A stretch of DNA of 64,000 nucleotides, from NCBI GenBank assembly GCA_930367215.1, contig OV884059.1, forward strand, positions 22,406,945-22,470,944, written 5' to 3'. The DNA comes from Pollenia angustigena (taxonomy: Eukaryota > Arthropoda > Insecta > Diptera > Polleniidae). The notes below the pieces were generated by a model. It ran no database searches. It had not been told where the DNA came from and saw only the letters and a program-made list of their open reading frames with translations. Numbering within the stretch: the first letter of the stretch is position 1; each line of letters begins with the position of its first letter. Both the position numbers and the translations under genes were made by a program. Shown in pieces: positions 35,130 through 48,921 of this stretch.

Positions 35130-35826
35130 AGTAAGAAAGTATAGTCGGTCAAGCCCGACCATATGATACCCTACACCACAGTATTTAAAAACACATCATG
35201 CTTATGTGTCTATATATATATAGATTTATTTATGCTTATAAACTTCATGAAAATCGGTTTGAAAGTTTGTGAGAGGCAGAAATTGCCCCCTACCTCCCCT
35301 TGTGGTCCTATTTTTGAAAAACTGTATTGCTAATGTGTCCATATAGATATGGATCTATCTATGTTTTAAATTTCATTAAAATCTGATTGAGAGTCAGAAA
35401 TTGCCCCTATATCCCCTCGTGGTCCTATTTTTTAAAAAATGCATGCATTTTGTGTCCATACAGATATGGTTCTATCTATGTTTTAAATTTCATTGAAATC
35501 GGTTTGATAGATTCTGAGAGGAAGAAATTTCCCCCTATCTTCCCTCGTGGTCCTACGATTCGGCCCATTTTCAATAGGCTTGGTCCTTGTGCCAATAAGA
35601 ACCTATGACCCAAATTTCATCAAATTATCTCCAAAATTGCGACCTGTACTTTGCGCACAAGGTTACATGGACAGCCAGCCGGACGGACATCGTTAGTTCG
35701 ACTCAGAAAGTGATTCTAAGACGATCGGTATACTTTAAGGTGGGTCTAGGACCAATATTTTAAGGCGTTACACACATCAGCACAAATGCATAATACCCTC
35801 TCCACTATTGTGGTGTGGGTATAACA
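35130..35826 (+). mobile_element. Dispersed fly repeat, full-length-looking copy
   Basis: Begins CAAGTAAGAAAGTATAGTCG with a CGG..CCG hairpin just inside. It contains three ~115-bp internal repeats each with TTTCATNAAAATCGGTTTGA and CCTCGTGGTCCTA. It ends near GGTGTGGGTATAAC. A partial inverted copy lies at 31670-31920. No TIRs, so possibly a Helitron-type or DINE-like element; the class is uncertain. Confidence 0.55.
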
Positions 35827-36109
35827 ACAGGCACTTTGTTTTTGTAAAGGGATCTGAATTATTTTGCTTGTGCAAAAAAAAAAAAAAAACAAAAAATGTT
35901 ACTCCTTCTTTTCTCGCTTCTTATACCAAAGAGCCGAGGCCTTCTATGAGGCATTCTTTAGCAGTTACGTAAGAATAGTAATTAAATCAAAAAAAATTTT
36001 AAGCAGGCCTTTAAAAAGGCCTGAAGTAAGAAGGTCTTCTGAGTTTTCCCGCTGGGATATTGCTACTGTCTTGCCAGTACTGGGAAATGTAAACGCCAAG
36101 TAATACCAA

Positions 36110-36196
36110 AAAAGAGTTTATTGTTTTAAAGTTAAGTTGTTTTAATAACAATTCAACTGAGTTGAGTTGTAAACCGTAATAGGGACCTTAGGTAAT
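36110..36196 (-). mobile_element. Copy of the 52740 MITE
   Basis: The minus strand reads AAGGTCCCTATTACGGTTTA then CAACTCAACTCAGTTGA, matching the left half of the 52740-52879 MITE. Confidence 0.6.
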
Positions 36197-38118
36197 TTCC
36201 ATGTTCGAAAAAGTATCGAAAAATTGTGTTAAATTTACTTAAAAACTTTGAAAATTTACCAATGATAGCAAAGTTATTTTATATTTTTATTATTGGAAAA
36301 TTATCTAAGTTAAATTTTGTACAAGAATATAGATTTTATTTAAATTGACAACTTTTTTTGATAAACTAGGCATTTTCTTAAATCTTTATACTTTAACTAT
36401 CTTCTTCATTTTATTACAACAATTTAATAAACAACTCATAATTTTAACAACGTTATTAGGAATGTATGTATGTACAGCGGTTTGTTATGATTTTCAAGAA
36501 TTTACAAAATGTATTGAAACGTTCTTAGTGCCATTGGCTTGCTTTTTATCGTGATTATGTCCAAATGTCATCTTAAGGCCCAAATACACTGATTAAATTT
36601 TCATCAAGCATTGTGGTAGTATTAGTTAAAATGTGTTTGTATGCGTCACACCGACAATGCTGGATGGATATTACGTCCAGCACACGTACACGAGTAAAAT
36701 CGCCCTCTGGACAAGTGTTTAGCATTTTTATAAGTCTCAAACTCGATTATATTACTGGAATCTTCATTTCCATTGCGGCCAAGTCATACTCTAAATATAT
36801 TATTTATTTAACATGTGTAATAACGTTTATTTATGCATACTTACTTTTTATAATTTTTTTATCTTCTAATAAAATTAAAATTTTTTTTTTTAATTTAATT
36901 TGAACGTCTTTTTCAAAAACAATCCAATTGACAATAAAACTATGGATATTATTATTTTTTTGTGTGTACAATCACTACAATTTTTCTGTTTTTTAAAGAA
37001 GAACAGAACATTATATAATGTTCGGCTCTTTCTTGAAAATAGTTACAAACGTTATTAAGGGTTGTGTTCGTCTACACAATCACTAAAAAAAAATGGATAT
37101 TGTTCTTGGGTGTGTGAGCCGAACACTAAATAATGTACTGTTTTTTTCGAACACTGCTTTGATTGAATAAACTACATTTTTTAGGAAAACTATCTTAATT
37201 GGTATATATTAGCTCTGTTTCTTTACTCTACTTTGGGATCCCAATTTGCACGAAAAGCGTTCCCGTACTTTTAATTTGTGTAAATGAGAGCGGATTTGAG
37301 AGAATAAATTCTTCTTCTTGCACGAAACAGCCCAGAATTTTTCTTCGTGTGTAAATTGTGTAAATTGTCAAACAGCTGTAAAACATAAACAAAACAACGA
37401 AATACAAAGAAAAAAAATCATGAACCAAATTTTGGAAAAAGTGCTGTGGAGTGAAATAATGTATACTTAAATATAAAGTTTTATGTTGAAATATTAGGAA
37501 AACATAATGTTAGTTATTGTAAAAGTGTTTGTTTGGTTAAATTTTTGTTAAAATTTGTTTATTTTTTCACTAAAATCAAATCCTTATATTAGTTGTTTTA
37601 AAATCAAAGAATTTACCCACGCTATACCCAATGCGGGTAATTAGTAATTACCCACAAAATGGCAGTTCTGAAAATTATACAAACAAAATTTCTTTAATTT
37701 TTTCAGTGATGCCACAGTAGTATTTACAACGCAGAATTTATTAAAATTGCAGCAACACAAATTTCCAGTCTGGACGATGACTAATCAGTCAAAAACATCT
37801 ACATAACTAAAAACACAAAGGAAATATGAAAAAGTATAACTATGTTCTTATTTCTTATTGTTTGCAAAATTTTATTTAATTTTTTTCATTTGCACATAAG
37901 AGGCCTTCTAGTATTTAATTCGCCCTAGTCCATAGTGTAAATGGCGACTTTGTCAGAAAAAGGCGAATTCATCATGTAAAATATAGCATTGTTAAAAATC
38001 TGGCAACAGCATATAAACAATATTTTTCTGAGCTAAATGTCAAGAAAATTTTCTACTTTGCTAGTTTTATTCTAAAAAGTATTTTTAATTGTTAAAAAAT
38101 ACAATAAAGTATTAAAAA
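36197..38118. other. Intergenic stretch upstream of the ZAD multi-cassette locus
   Basis: No gene supported. CAAGGCGAATT-type ends (AATTCGCCCTAG, AAGGCGAATTCATC) lie at about 37917-37970, and the 150 bp before the ATG are the probable 5' UTR and promoter of the next gene. No TATA or Inr assigned. Confidence 0.45.
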
Positions 38119-41100
38119 ATGCCTTCGCCTTTTGAAAATATGTGTCGCACTTGCATGCTGCACGAAACCAAGCAGCAAGAAATGGCCAATAAAAATAAAG
38201 TTAAAATGAAAATGACACAAATGGTATCAATTTTTACCATCCAGGACGAAGCCAAAGAAAAACTCAATTTGATGGAACTAATTAAAACTACAATGCCACA
38301 AATTAAAATCGAGGAAAGTGATTTGTTGCCAAAAATTGTGTGTCTGGAATGTTCAGAAAAAATCAAAGAACTACACAACTTTCAGCAAAATTGCTTAAAC
38401 AATGAAAAGAAATTTTATAAAATGTTGGAAGAAAAGGATACTATAATCAATCCATTTAATGAGAATGAAGACCATGATGATATTTTCAAGACTGAGTTTG
38501 ATGATTCTTTTATTGAGGAAAACTCTATGCAATCTGATGAAGAAATGATTATGGATGAAGAAATAAATAGAGCAGCTGAAGCAACGGAGGAGTTTATTGA
38601 AAGCTGCAGTGATTTAAGTATAGATTTAGTTTGGGATGAGGATGGTGATGATAACAGTGACACAGAATGGGAACAAAAAAATAAGCCAAGGTAATTAATA
38701 TATTTCATACGTTTTTTTTCACAAAATACCTATGTACCATGTATCCTTTACCTGTTCATATGTAGGATGTATTTTTAAAAAAAAAATCTATCAAGTTTGG
38801 AATTAAATTAAAATTAGTTTGCTTTTTTGGCTTAAATCTAGTTAATTAACGCAGCTCCAAACAAAAAAAATTTAAATAGGGTAATAGAATATTGAAAAAT
38901 AAGAAGAAAATATTATATAGAAAAAGTTTCGGAAGCGAATAGTTTTCATATGAATATGCGATTTTCCACTACATTTCCAATGTAGCCAATATTGGCTACG
39001 TTGGTTCATTTGAAAATACATATCTTTAAGGAAATACAAACTTTATTTAAAAGTTCTTAAACCATTAAGAAACACAAGATTTTTTTGTTGATAACTTTCT
39101 TTAACACCTTTATTTAAAAAACTACATGCATATTTACCTAGTGCACTTCCGTAATATTTTGGTGTAACATTTTGAAGAAACAAGTATTAGGAACAAAAGA
39201 GCTATCAATTTTTAAATGAATGTTGTATATGGGTAATGAACGTGACATTCGTACGCATCAAAAATGCAATAACATTTTAAGCAAAAAATATTTTTACGTT
39301 TTCTTAACCCCTAAATTATAGCATTAAGAAAGCACTGTTATCTATGCTAAAGCTTATGGAGGGCGCGATTCTAGGCCAAAGATAATAGCAAAAGAAGTAG
39401 CGGTTCGAACGTGAAAAAAACAGAAGTAGTTTTCTTGGCCATGTATAAAAAGGCGTAATTCAGCGAAACCTGACACAATTTTTTAGTCAAACTACTTTCA
39501 GAATTAAACGTAGCAATGTAACATTAAAATGTCTTGGTTTGATTCCAAAGTCTTCTGTATTTTCTTATTTTTAAACCAAAATATGGGTCGATAAGTGACA
39601 TTTCGAACGTGAAATTTTTTCTGAATAATTTAACTGAATAATGATCAAAATAAAATAAAAATTAACCGTTAATCCGAATACCATTTTTCTCTTTGAACTC
39701 TTCTTTAGATTTCAGACCATGTAAGAAAATTTTTTTGGAATAATTTTTATCAAATATCACCTCTTTTAAGAAAGATAAATATTAAAGAAAACGTACAATG
39801 AAACATTCTCACATATAAGAAATTACGTTTGCACAACTTTGCAGGCTGATTGTTCATCTAAGTGAACAAATTTTTGAGTAAATTTATAAAATAAGTAAAA
39901 TCTTAATATTTCTCTATAAAAATATCGTAAAATAATCAGATATTAATAACTTTTAAATTTTCGGACACGGTGGACCTTTTGACGGAAATGCCCATATCCA
40001 GAAAGATTATTCAAAAGCTTTCAAATGATACCAATAATGGCAACATTAGTTCAGAAATGTAGTGGAAAATCGCATATGAAAACTTCAGATGTCCATAACT
40101 CAAAACTATGGGTTTGCGAGACTTTTTCATATCATTTTTTCTTCTTATTTTTCAATTTTCTGTCACCCTTTGTTCCCTTTTTACACTGTCGTAATTTATA
40201 ATTTTTATATTCATTTATAAATTTTATATTAATACAATATCCATTATTGTAAAATTATATGAATTTGTTTATTTTCAATGAATATAAACAACCCATGGAC
40301 AGTGAAGGACAAATGCACTTTTTTAATATTGTTTAAATTAAGAAGTCTTAATTTAAGTTAGAAGTCTAGACTTCTTACTTACATCGTTTATATTTAAAAG
40401 TATTTAGGAAAAAAATGTGAATTGTGTGTTTTACGTTTTTTACAAAATAGTCAGGTATGCCATAGAATTTGTACGAAAGTGAAAATTTCCACAATTCTTA
40501 CCGTTTTTGATTTGCTTCTTCAGATTTCGTACTTTTTCATAAATCCAAAAAAAAAATCAAAACATTGTTTTTTTGTTATTAAATATGATATCATTACACA
40601 GTACAACACATGATTTTGGGACTCAATTCTGATAATTGCTTATGAAAGTAGACCCAAAAAGAAGAACTTCTACATCATTAGTTTGGTCATGGTAGCTCAA
40701 TAAATCATTTAAAAATTAATTTGAAGTTAGTAAGTATCGTATAGGGGAAATTGTCACGTTTTAGGCTCTTTTGTTTGCCATAACTCGAGAACCACTACTC
40801 CGAATAAGCTGAAAAATTTAAAAATTAAGAAAAATTAAAAATTACAGTTCCTTTAATTTGTTCATACAACGTTTCGCTACATAAGCAACAGTTTGGCAGT
40901 TATAAATAAATGTATGAAGAAAAAAAAATATTTTTAGCCCAAAAAATTTAAATTTTTTATTTTTAATTCATAAAAAATCCAAAACGGTAAAAATAAGTGT
41001 CAAGTCCTAATACTTTCACGTAAAGTCGCATAACCTATGAACAAAATGACACATAAATAATGAAAATCCATGAACGCGTTTCGCTTTTATTCACAATTCC

Positions 41101-44100
41101 GATTTTTTATGTTATCTATGCATGGAAACAAAATTTAGAACATTTTTAACAAAATATCATCTAGATCCTTTATCAAAGGTTTATTCCGTAATTTTTGTTG
41201 TTTCTCGAGCTCGGGAGTTCTTGCTTTCCAATCATTACATTGATATTGATTCCCTGTGTATTGTGAATCCCAATTACAAAGGAAGCAAAAGTATTCTGGA
41301 AAACCGACCTTTAATACAATGCATTGTATTATGTTGACTACCTTAAGATCGCAATAAATCTTCCATTTGTGTACATTGTAGTTGATTTTCTCCAAAATTT
41401 CGACCAATGTTTCATACGTTTTCTTTATAGTTGTGCTGAATCCCAATGGAATGGACGGTTTTTTGTTAGTTTTGTGCAATAGCACAGCCTTCAAACTTGA
41501 AACTGAACCATCAATAAATAAACGCCAGTCGCCAGCGATATAATCCATTCCCAATTTTTTCACTAAGCCTGGATATCATGGGAGTAGGTTAACGTATTTG
41601 CTTCGTCAACGGAATAAAATTTCTGAAAATCAGCTTGGCGTTGTCGGTATGATGTTGCGCTAACATTTTGCTGTGTCAGCTTTCTGCTTTTCAAAAATGA
41701 TGTCAACATTTCGGAGTTTTGTTGTGATAGTCCCATCTTAGCCACAATGTAATCCATTTCGATTTGTGTTAGCGGTTGTGGTCCATTATTTTCAATATAG
41801 GGTTTCGGCTTGCAGGGACACAGTATCCAGACTCGGAGGTTTAGGTGTATCGGTACCAGAAGCGCGTTCAACTGGAAGTGTGGCAGTAAAAGCAGCAATG
41901 TATTCTTTTGTTTTCTGTTTAATCCAGGACGAGAATTTATGCATGCGTAGCACCTGGATTCATCACGTCCAGTTAGGTCTTCCACCCAAATTACTGGCTT
42001 CATAAAAGAAGTTTTGCACACTGTGTTTGGCGTAAAATTTGCACCACTTAAATCTGCTTCATAAAAATAATGACAATACGCTGTTTTGAATTCCTCAGTA
42101 ATCAATTTTTTTCGATCCAGTTGGCCTCTTTTTGGGACGATATGGCCACAAACGTAACAAAAATTATCCAATTGTGGGCACTTGTTATTTTCCATATTTG
42201 GAAAATATATTATATTTTTTGTTGTTATTCACTTAAAAAAACTGGAGAAAAATTCACTTGTACTTCTCGCGTTCGTCTACTCTTGTTAAATGACCAAAAT
42301 CGATCAAAGAGCACCTATAAATACTACAAATATTTCCATATTTTACTGTCAGGTACTTATGAAATATGTTTTCGAAACGTTCCAAAACATGAGCACTCAT
42401 AAATGTGGCTGCAATTTCTGTTAAAAAAATCATGCAGGTAACTAACGGAAAAACCCAAATAATTAAAAAAGCGAACTTTCCTTTTTTCCTTTTAATTGTC
42501 CACTCACAATTATTAACGCTTATTACTTTGCTACCGCAATCATAAAAATCAAATAACCTTTTAAATCGGATAATGATAAAAAAAGGCATCAATGTTTTTT
42601 CCAAAGAATTTTGTGGATATCTCGAGCAAATTTTTGAAATTCATACCTTTAATTAATTGTGAATAAAAGCAAAACGCGTTCATCGATTTTCATTATTTAT
42701 GTGTCATTTTATGCGACTTTACGTGAAAGTTATAGGACTTGACACTTATTTTTACCGTTTTGGATTTTTTATGAATTAAAAATAAAAAATTTAAATTTTT
42801 TGGGCTAAAAATATTTTTTTCTTCATACATTTATTTATAACTGCGAAACTGTTGCTTATGTAGCGAAACGTTGTATGAACAAATTAAAAGAATTGTAATT
42901 CTTAATTTTTAAATTTGTTTCAGCTTATTCGGACTAGTGGTTCTCGAGTTATGGCAAACAAAAGAGCCTAAAACGTGACAATTTCCCCTATACGATACTT
43001 ACTAACTTCAAATTAATTTTTAAATGATTTATTGAGCTACCATGACCAAACTAATGATGCAGAAGTTCTTCTTTTTGGGTCTACTTTCATAAGCAATTAT
43101 CAGAATTGAGTCCCGATTTGATTGTAAACATAAAAAAATAGAAATGATTGTGGGTACTGCGAAAAAAAATTAAATACATTTCTTAAAAACTAAATTTTAT
43201 CCTTGAAAAATATCAAATATCCCTGAAGAAGTGATACGCATAAAAAAAAAAACTACAATGTAAGAATTCTAATCATGTTAGTACCAAAAGTCCGTCCAAA
43301 CTACATACCGCCAATTCAACCGCTTTATTGATTCACCCTTTATGTATCAATAATAGTCCTCAAAAAATCGATTACTCGTTTAAGAGTTAGGCTAATCGGT
43401 ATTAAATGCTTTGGCTTCAAGTGCTTCAGGTGTGTCAGCCTTGTGTTAGAAAATAAATTAAAATACTTTCACAAAAACCGCTAGCATTTGATCCGAAATG
43501 TTCTGTAGCCTTTAAGAATAAATCGCTAAAACTACCTTATCCATTGTGGATTTGTCGTTCAACATAACGTAACATGCATTAAACAAATGGTAGTCATTTA
43601 TTTGCCTATTTAGCGAATTATCATTTTGATTTTGTGTTGATTTTTCCTAAGAACTTAACTGTTCCTCAAAGACATTAACCAAAATTTTGTCATAAGTGTT
43701 ATATTCTAATGTCGAAAAATTTGTTTTTGTAACTCTGGAATTTTTAAAATTTTTACGTACATTTTGTAGCTAAAAATTACAAATATTTGCTTGTGTTACT
43801 GTTTTTAAAGCTTTTTTGCGATTGTTTTGTTGATTTTTTAATAATTTACCTGGGCAAAATCTTATTTGACAGCAAAACAAAAAATCGTTACGTTTAAGGT
43901 AAAACATCAGCATTTCATTTTTGAAAAATTTGAGAATTCAAAGGAGGTTTAAAACTATTCTGTAAGAATAACTTCAATAATGATACTTGTTTGAAATTGT
44001 CACTCGTATAATTGCTTTCATAAAAGCTTTATAAGTTAGTAGTACATATTTGAATCAGTTAATTTAAACTAGTTCCATGGTACTAGTACGAAAAAACTGT

Positions 44101-45869
44101 ATATGGGCAGTTCCAGCGAAAAGTACACTTTTTGTAACGTACCGCCAGAAATAATTTAAATTGTTTCTCAAAAAATGTTAAACATATGTATTATTATACT
44201 TTTTATATTTTGGTGTAAAGCGCAACTAGCTCTACATTAAGTAACAAAAGGGATAACGTTGAATAACATGGTCCTAAAATACAACCTTATTTGCATTCTG
44301 GCGTTACATTAAAAAAAAAGTAGACTTTTCGCTGAAAATATCCATATGTACCTTAAAACGAACAAAGATTTTTAAATTTTATAGCTTGAAAAATAAGTCT
44401 ATATAAGTCCAAATTTGCAAAAAAAAAAAAAAAGTTTTATAAAAAACGTCTTGTTAATTCGCAGTCTTATTCAGTTTTGTAATACAAGTCAAAATCCACT
44501 TCCGTTTTTAAAAAACTCTTTTTACAAATTTGACTTCTTCATTTAATTTTTTTACATTTTGTTGTACAAATATCACGACACGCCAAAATGGAAATGCCCA
44601 TATCCAACAAATTAATTTTATTAAGTTATTTAAAAACAAAATATTGTTCTACAAAATGTGTTTATGATTTTTCAATTTAATTATTAAAGTGCGTTTTTAT
44701 AAAAGTTTTGTAAAATAAATTAAATCTTATAATTAATTTTCACACACACTTAATTTTATGTGAAAAAAAAGTTAAAAGTTTAAAAGTTCAAACAAATTTT
44801 ACTTTATTTTTATTATTTAAAGTAAATTAAAAAAAAGTAAAAAATCCAATAACGAACTGCTTGCTGATGATAGATTTAATACAAGAACAACAAAAAGATC
44901 TGCCCCAACAAATTCATTGAATACAAGAGGAATTTATCCGTGCAAAAGATGCAACAGAAAATTAAAATCCAAACTATCATTATTGAAACATCAAGAAATG
45001 CACGATAAAAACGACAATAAAGAACGTAGTTATGAATGTAACATTTGCAATAAAGGTAACACTAATAAACTTACCTATTTAAAATTATGACAACTAATTG
45101 GTGTATTACATTTTAGTATTTCCATACAGCTCTCTTCTAAGGGAACACCAGCGATCACATATTGGTAAGAATCCATCAATAGAAATGTATAAATCATTAA
45201 AAAAGCATTAATGTTTTTAAAAGGTGAGAGACCATTTTTATGTTCTGTCTGTGGCAAGGGATTTACATCATCAGGCAGTTTAAAGCAACATTCATTTCGT
45301 CATCTAGAAGAAAAACTATTCCCCTGCCCTGACTGCCCAAGATCATTTCCTACCAAAACAGATATGCTTTCGCATTATGATATTCATAAGGCCAAGCCAA
45401 GAAACCACATTTGTGATGTTTGTGGTCGCGGATTTTATAAGCCATATTTGTTAAAACAGCACAAAATGTATCACACTAATGAACGACCATTTGCCTGTGA
45501 ATTTTGCGATAAACGGTAAAGCACAAAATAAATAAGATTTAAGTATTTTTAAAACTCTTTTGAATTCTAATTTATAGTTTTGTCACCAGCGAAAAAGTTA
45601 AACGCCATACCCGCATTCACACCGGTGAAAAACCATATAAATGTAACTATTGTGAAAGATCTTATTGCCAATCCAGTGAATTAATGAAGCATATGAAAAC
45701 TCATTTGGGAGACAATATTTATCAATGTGAATTGTGTCCGCAAAAATTACCAACAGTCAAACTTTTACGCAGTCACTTTGCAACGCATAAAAATGATGAT
45801 AAGGAGACAAAAGCACGAAATTTAGCCGCCCTTAATGCTTTGGATATGAAAGGAATATATTTTAAATAA
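38119..45869 (+). CDS. ZAD-C2H2 zinc-finger gene 3: ZAD exon joined to cassette A (478 aa)
   Basis: Probable nuclear transcription factor. Exons are 38119-38690, 44823-45055, 45117-45164 (48 nt), 45224-45515 (292 nt) and 45578-45869 (292 nt), together 1437 nt in frame. The ZAD has Cys pairs CRTC (9, 12) and CLEC (75, 78). Residues ~110-190 form an acidic Asp/Glu-rich linker. Eight fingers follow: CKRC in exon 2, CNIC split by an intron, three in exon 4 (CSVC, CPDC, CDVC), CEFC split, then CNYC and CELC. In the last finger the conserved Phe is Leu (PQKLPTV). The tail KETKARNL..LDMKGIY is shared only with cassettes B-D. The ZAD donor CCAAG|GTAATT leaves phase 2, which all four downstream cassettes accept. 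Intron 1 is 6.1 kb and holds a transposon. Cassette A could be one of several alternative 3' ends. Confidence 0.88.
38691..40617. repeat. Intron 1 of gene 3: dispersed repeat pieces
   Basis: 38940-39190 (inverted) and 39995-40165 match parts of 24400-24865. No gene or splice-competent exon seen in between. Confidence 0.55.
40618..43114 (-). mobile_element. DNA transposon with ~470-bp TIRs in intron 1 of gene 3
   Basis: The left arm 40618-41098 and right arm 42655-43114 are inverted and about 95% identical, starting GGGACTCAATTCTGATAATT. GATTT lies just outside both ends and may be the target duplication. The coding interior is on the minus strand (next entry). Long near-identical arms suggest a relatively recent insertion or gene conversion between arms. 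Confidence 0.85.
41135..42195 (-). pseudogene. Frameshifted transposase-like gene of the long-TIR element
   Basis: Two minus-strand frames meet near 41563. The first (42195-41563, 210 aa) starts with a possible zinc-binding segment (CYVCGHIV, later CYACINSRPG) and ends TLTYSHDIQA. The second (41563-41135, 142 aa) contains DWRLFIDGSVSSLKAVLLH, IYCDLKVVNI and YFCFLCNWDSQY. These motifs belong to a multi-copy arthropod protein family that I recall but cannot name with confidence. Conserved Asp residues fit a DDE-type nuclease, which is inference. A stop separates the pieces and the C-terminus is cut by the TIR, so this copy is dead. Confidence 0.65.
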
Positions 45870-46375
45870 AATAATTTTCATATGTATTATAGTTTATTTT
45901 ATGCCTAAAATCTCTATGTATGTAAATAATATATATGGACATTTTCACCGGTAGGTCCACCGAAATAAAAAACTTATTAGTTCTTGAAAAGACTTTGTTT
46001 TATAATATTTTCACAGGGGAAAAAAGATAAATTAATGTAAAAAAATTTTATATTTATTTATAACCCGTTTCGAGATTTATTAATGTAAAGTCAAACAAGT
46101 TCAACTTTTATCATTGGGATATTTGATATTTGATTTGATTGAATTAAATAAAATAAAATAAAAAATAAAAATAAAATAAATATTTCTATTGCTCGTTTTG
46201 TTTTCATTAAAGTTCTTAAAAAAAGTAACACACAACATGTGTTCTTTTATCTACTATAAAAAACGACTAAGTCGTTAACAAGAACGAGAACCGTAATAAT
46301 GCTGATTATTTATTTTATTTAATCCGATATTTTGTCATGCGTTTATGTGACTTCTTCAGGGAAAATTAACAATTT
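43205..46375 (+). repeat. Tandem duplication block, copy A
   Basis: Includes the end of gene 3 intron 1, cassette A and 3' flank. It aligns over its length with 46497-49515 (block B). Coding exons are ~98% identical; flanks differ by small indels, with ATCAAATATCCC near the left edge and ATCCGATATTTTGTCA near the right edge. Confidence 0.85.
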
Positions 46376-47548
46376 TATATTTGTGATAAGTGTTATATCA
46401 TAATTTTTGCGTTTTACGTTTTCTAGAAAAGGCAAAAACGTTTTCATTTTCACTTTCGTACGCATACACCTGAGTATAAAAGGTTAAAAACGAAAATATC
46501 AAATATCCCCGTAGAAGTGGTACGCATAAAAAGAAAAAAAGTAAAAAAAAACTACAATGTAAGAATACTAAACAAGTTGGTACCATAAGTCCGACCAAAC
46601 TATATACTGCCAATTCAAATGCTTTATTGATTCACCCTTTATGTATCAATGATAGTCCTAAGCAAATCGATTACTCGTTTAAGAATTAGGCTAATCGGTA
46701 TAAAATCCTTTGGCTTCAAGTGCTTAGGGTGTGCCAGCCTTGTGTAAGAAAATAAAAATCTAGTAGATAAAGATGCCTTAAAATATTATCACAAAAAGAA
46801 CTAGCATTCGAAATGCATGCATGAATTAAACAAATGGTAGTCATTTATTTGCCCATTTAGCGAATTTTCATTTATGTATTTTGATTTTTCCTAAGAACTT
46901 TAATAGTCATAAAAGAAATAAACCAAATTTTTGTCAAAAAAGTAATTTGCCAATTTTGAAAAATTAGTTTCTGTAAGTCGGGAATTTTAAAATTTTTTAA
47001 GTACATTCTATTGCTAAAAAAAATTACAAATATTTGTTTGTGCTATTGTTTTGAAAGAGTTTTTTTACCTGCACAAAATCTGATTTGACTGCAAAACAAA
47101 AAATCGTTACTCTTACACACGAACATATAATTTCAGAAAAATTTTAAAATGAAAAGCAGTTGGTCTCATGTCATTTTAAACTATTCTGATTGAATTACTT
47201 CAATATCGATATTTGTTTGAAATTGTCACTCATATAATTACTTTAATAAAAGCTTAATGATATATATATATGTATAACATATTTGAATCGTTTAATTTGA
47301 ACTAGTTCCATGAAACTTGTGCGAAGAAACTATATGTATATCCAACAAATTAATTTTATCAAGTTATTTAAAAACAAATTATTGTTCTACACAATGCGCT
47401 TATGAGTTATCAGCTTAATTATTAAAGTGCGTTTTTATAAAAGTTTTGTAGAATTAAATCTTATAATTTATTTTCACACACTTAATGTTATGTGAAAAAA
47501 AAAGTTAAAAAGTTCAAACAAATTTTACTTTATTTTTATTATTTAAAG

Positions 47549-48600
47549 TAAATTGAAAAAAAGTAAAAAATCCAATAACGAACTGCTTGCTGATGATAGA
47601 TTTAATACAAAAACAACAAAAAGATCTGTCCCAACAAATTCATTGAATACAAGAGGAATTTATCGGTGCAAAAGATGCAACAGAAAATTAAAATCAAAAC
47701 TATCATTATTGAAACATCAAGAAATGCACGATAAAAACGAAAATAAAGAACGTAGTTATGAATGTAACATTTGCAATAAAGGTAACTAACACTAATAAAC
47801 TTACCTATTTAAAATTATGACAACTAATTAATGTATAACATTTTAGTATTTCCATACAGCTCTCTTCTAAGGGAACACCAGCGATCACATATTGGTAAGA
47901 ATCCATCAATAGAAATATATAAATCATTAAAAAAAGCATTATTGTTTTTAAAAGGTGAGAGACCATTTTTATGTTCTGCATGTGGCAAAGGATTTAAATC
48001 ATCAGGAAGTTTAAAGCAACATTCATTTCGTCATCTTGAGGAAAAACTGTACCCCTGCCCTGACTGCCCAAGATCATTTCCTACCAAAACAGATTTGCTT
48101 TCGCATTATGATATTCATAAGGCCAAACCAAGAAACCACATTTGTGATGTTTGTGGTCGCGGATTTTATAAGCCATTTTTGTTAAAACAGCACAAAATGT
48201 ACCACAATAATGAACGACCATTTGCCTGTGAATTTTGCGATAAACGGTAAAAAACAAAATAAATAAGATTTAAGTATTTTTAAAACTCTTTTGAATTATA
48301 ATTAACAGTTTTGTCACCAGCGAAAAAGTTAAACGCCATACTCGCATTCACACCGGTGAAAAACCATATAAATGTAACTATTGTGAAAGATCCTATTGCC
48401 AATCCAGTGAATTAATGAAGCATATGAAAACTCATTTGGGAGACAATATTTATCAATGTGAATTGTGTCCGCAAAAATTACCAACAGTCAAACTTTTACG
48501 CAGTCACTTTGCAACGCATAAAAATGATGATAAGGAGACAAAAGCACGAAATTTAGCCGCCCTTAATGCTTTGGATATGAAAGGAATATATTTAAAATAA
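47549..48600 (+). CDS. Zinc-finger cassette B (no ZAD exon of its own)
   Basis: Four exons, 47549-47781, 47847-47894, 47955-48246 and 48309-48600, with the same lengths (233, 48, 292, 292) and phases as cassette A. The frame is open and ends LDMKGIYLK. It encodes a linker and eight fingers nearly identical to A; base-contact positions of the helices match almost throughout, with one Tyr-to-Phe change in FYKPFLLKQH. It starts with one leftover base, so it needs an upstream phase-2 donor. No ZAD-like exon lies between 45870 and 47548; the nearest is at 38119-38690. Joined to it, the product would be 478 aa. It is either an alternative 3' end of gene 3 or an unused duplicate. The absence of stops argues for continuing use. 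Confidence 0.8.
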
Positions 48601-48921
48601 AATAATTTTCATATGTATTATAGTTTATTTTATGCATAAAATCTCTATGTATGTAGGTCCACCGAAATAAAAAAATTATAAGTTCTTGAAAAGACTTGGT
48701 TTTATCATATTTTTACAGAGAAACAATCAAATTAAATGAATGTAAAAAAATTTTATATTTATTTATATTTATAACCCATTTCGAGAATTATTAATGCAAA
48801 GTCAAACAAGTGCAACTCTTATCATTTTGGATATTTCTATTGCACATTTTGTTTTCATAAAAAATCTTCAAGAGAGTAACACATGTGTTCTTTAATCTAC
48901 TACAAAAAAAAAAACGACTTA

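Noticed and set aside
41766..42402. Plus-strand ORFs opposite the long-TIR transposase
   Set aside because: They are antisense shadows of the recognisable minus-strand coding sequence.
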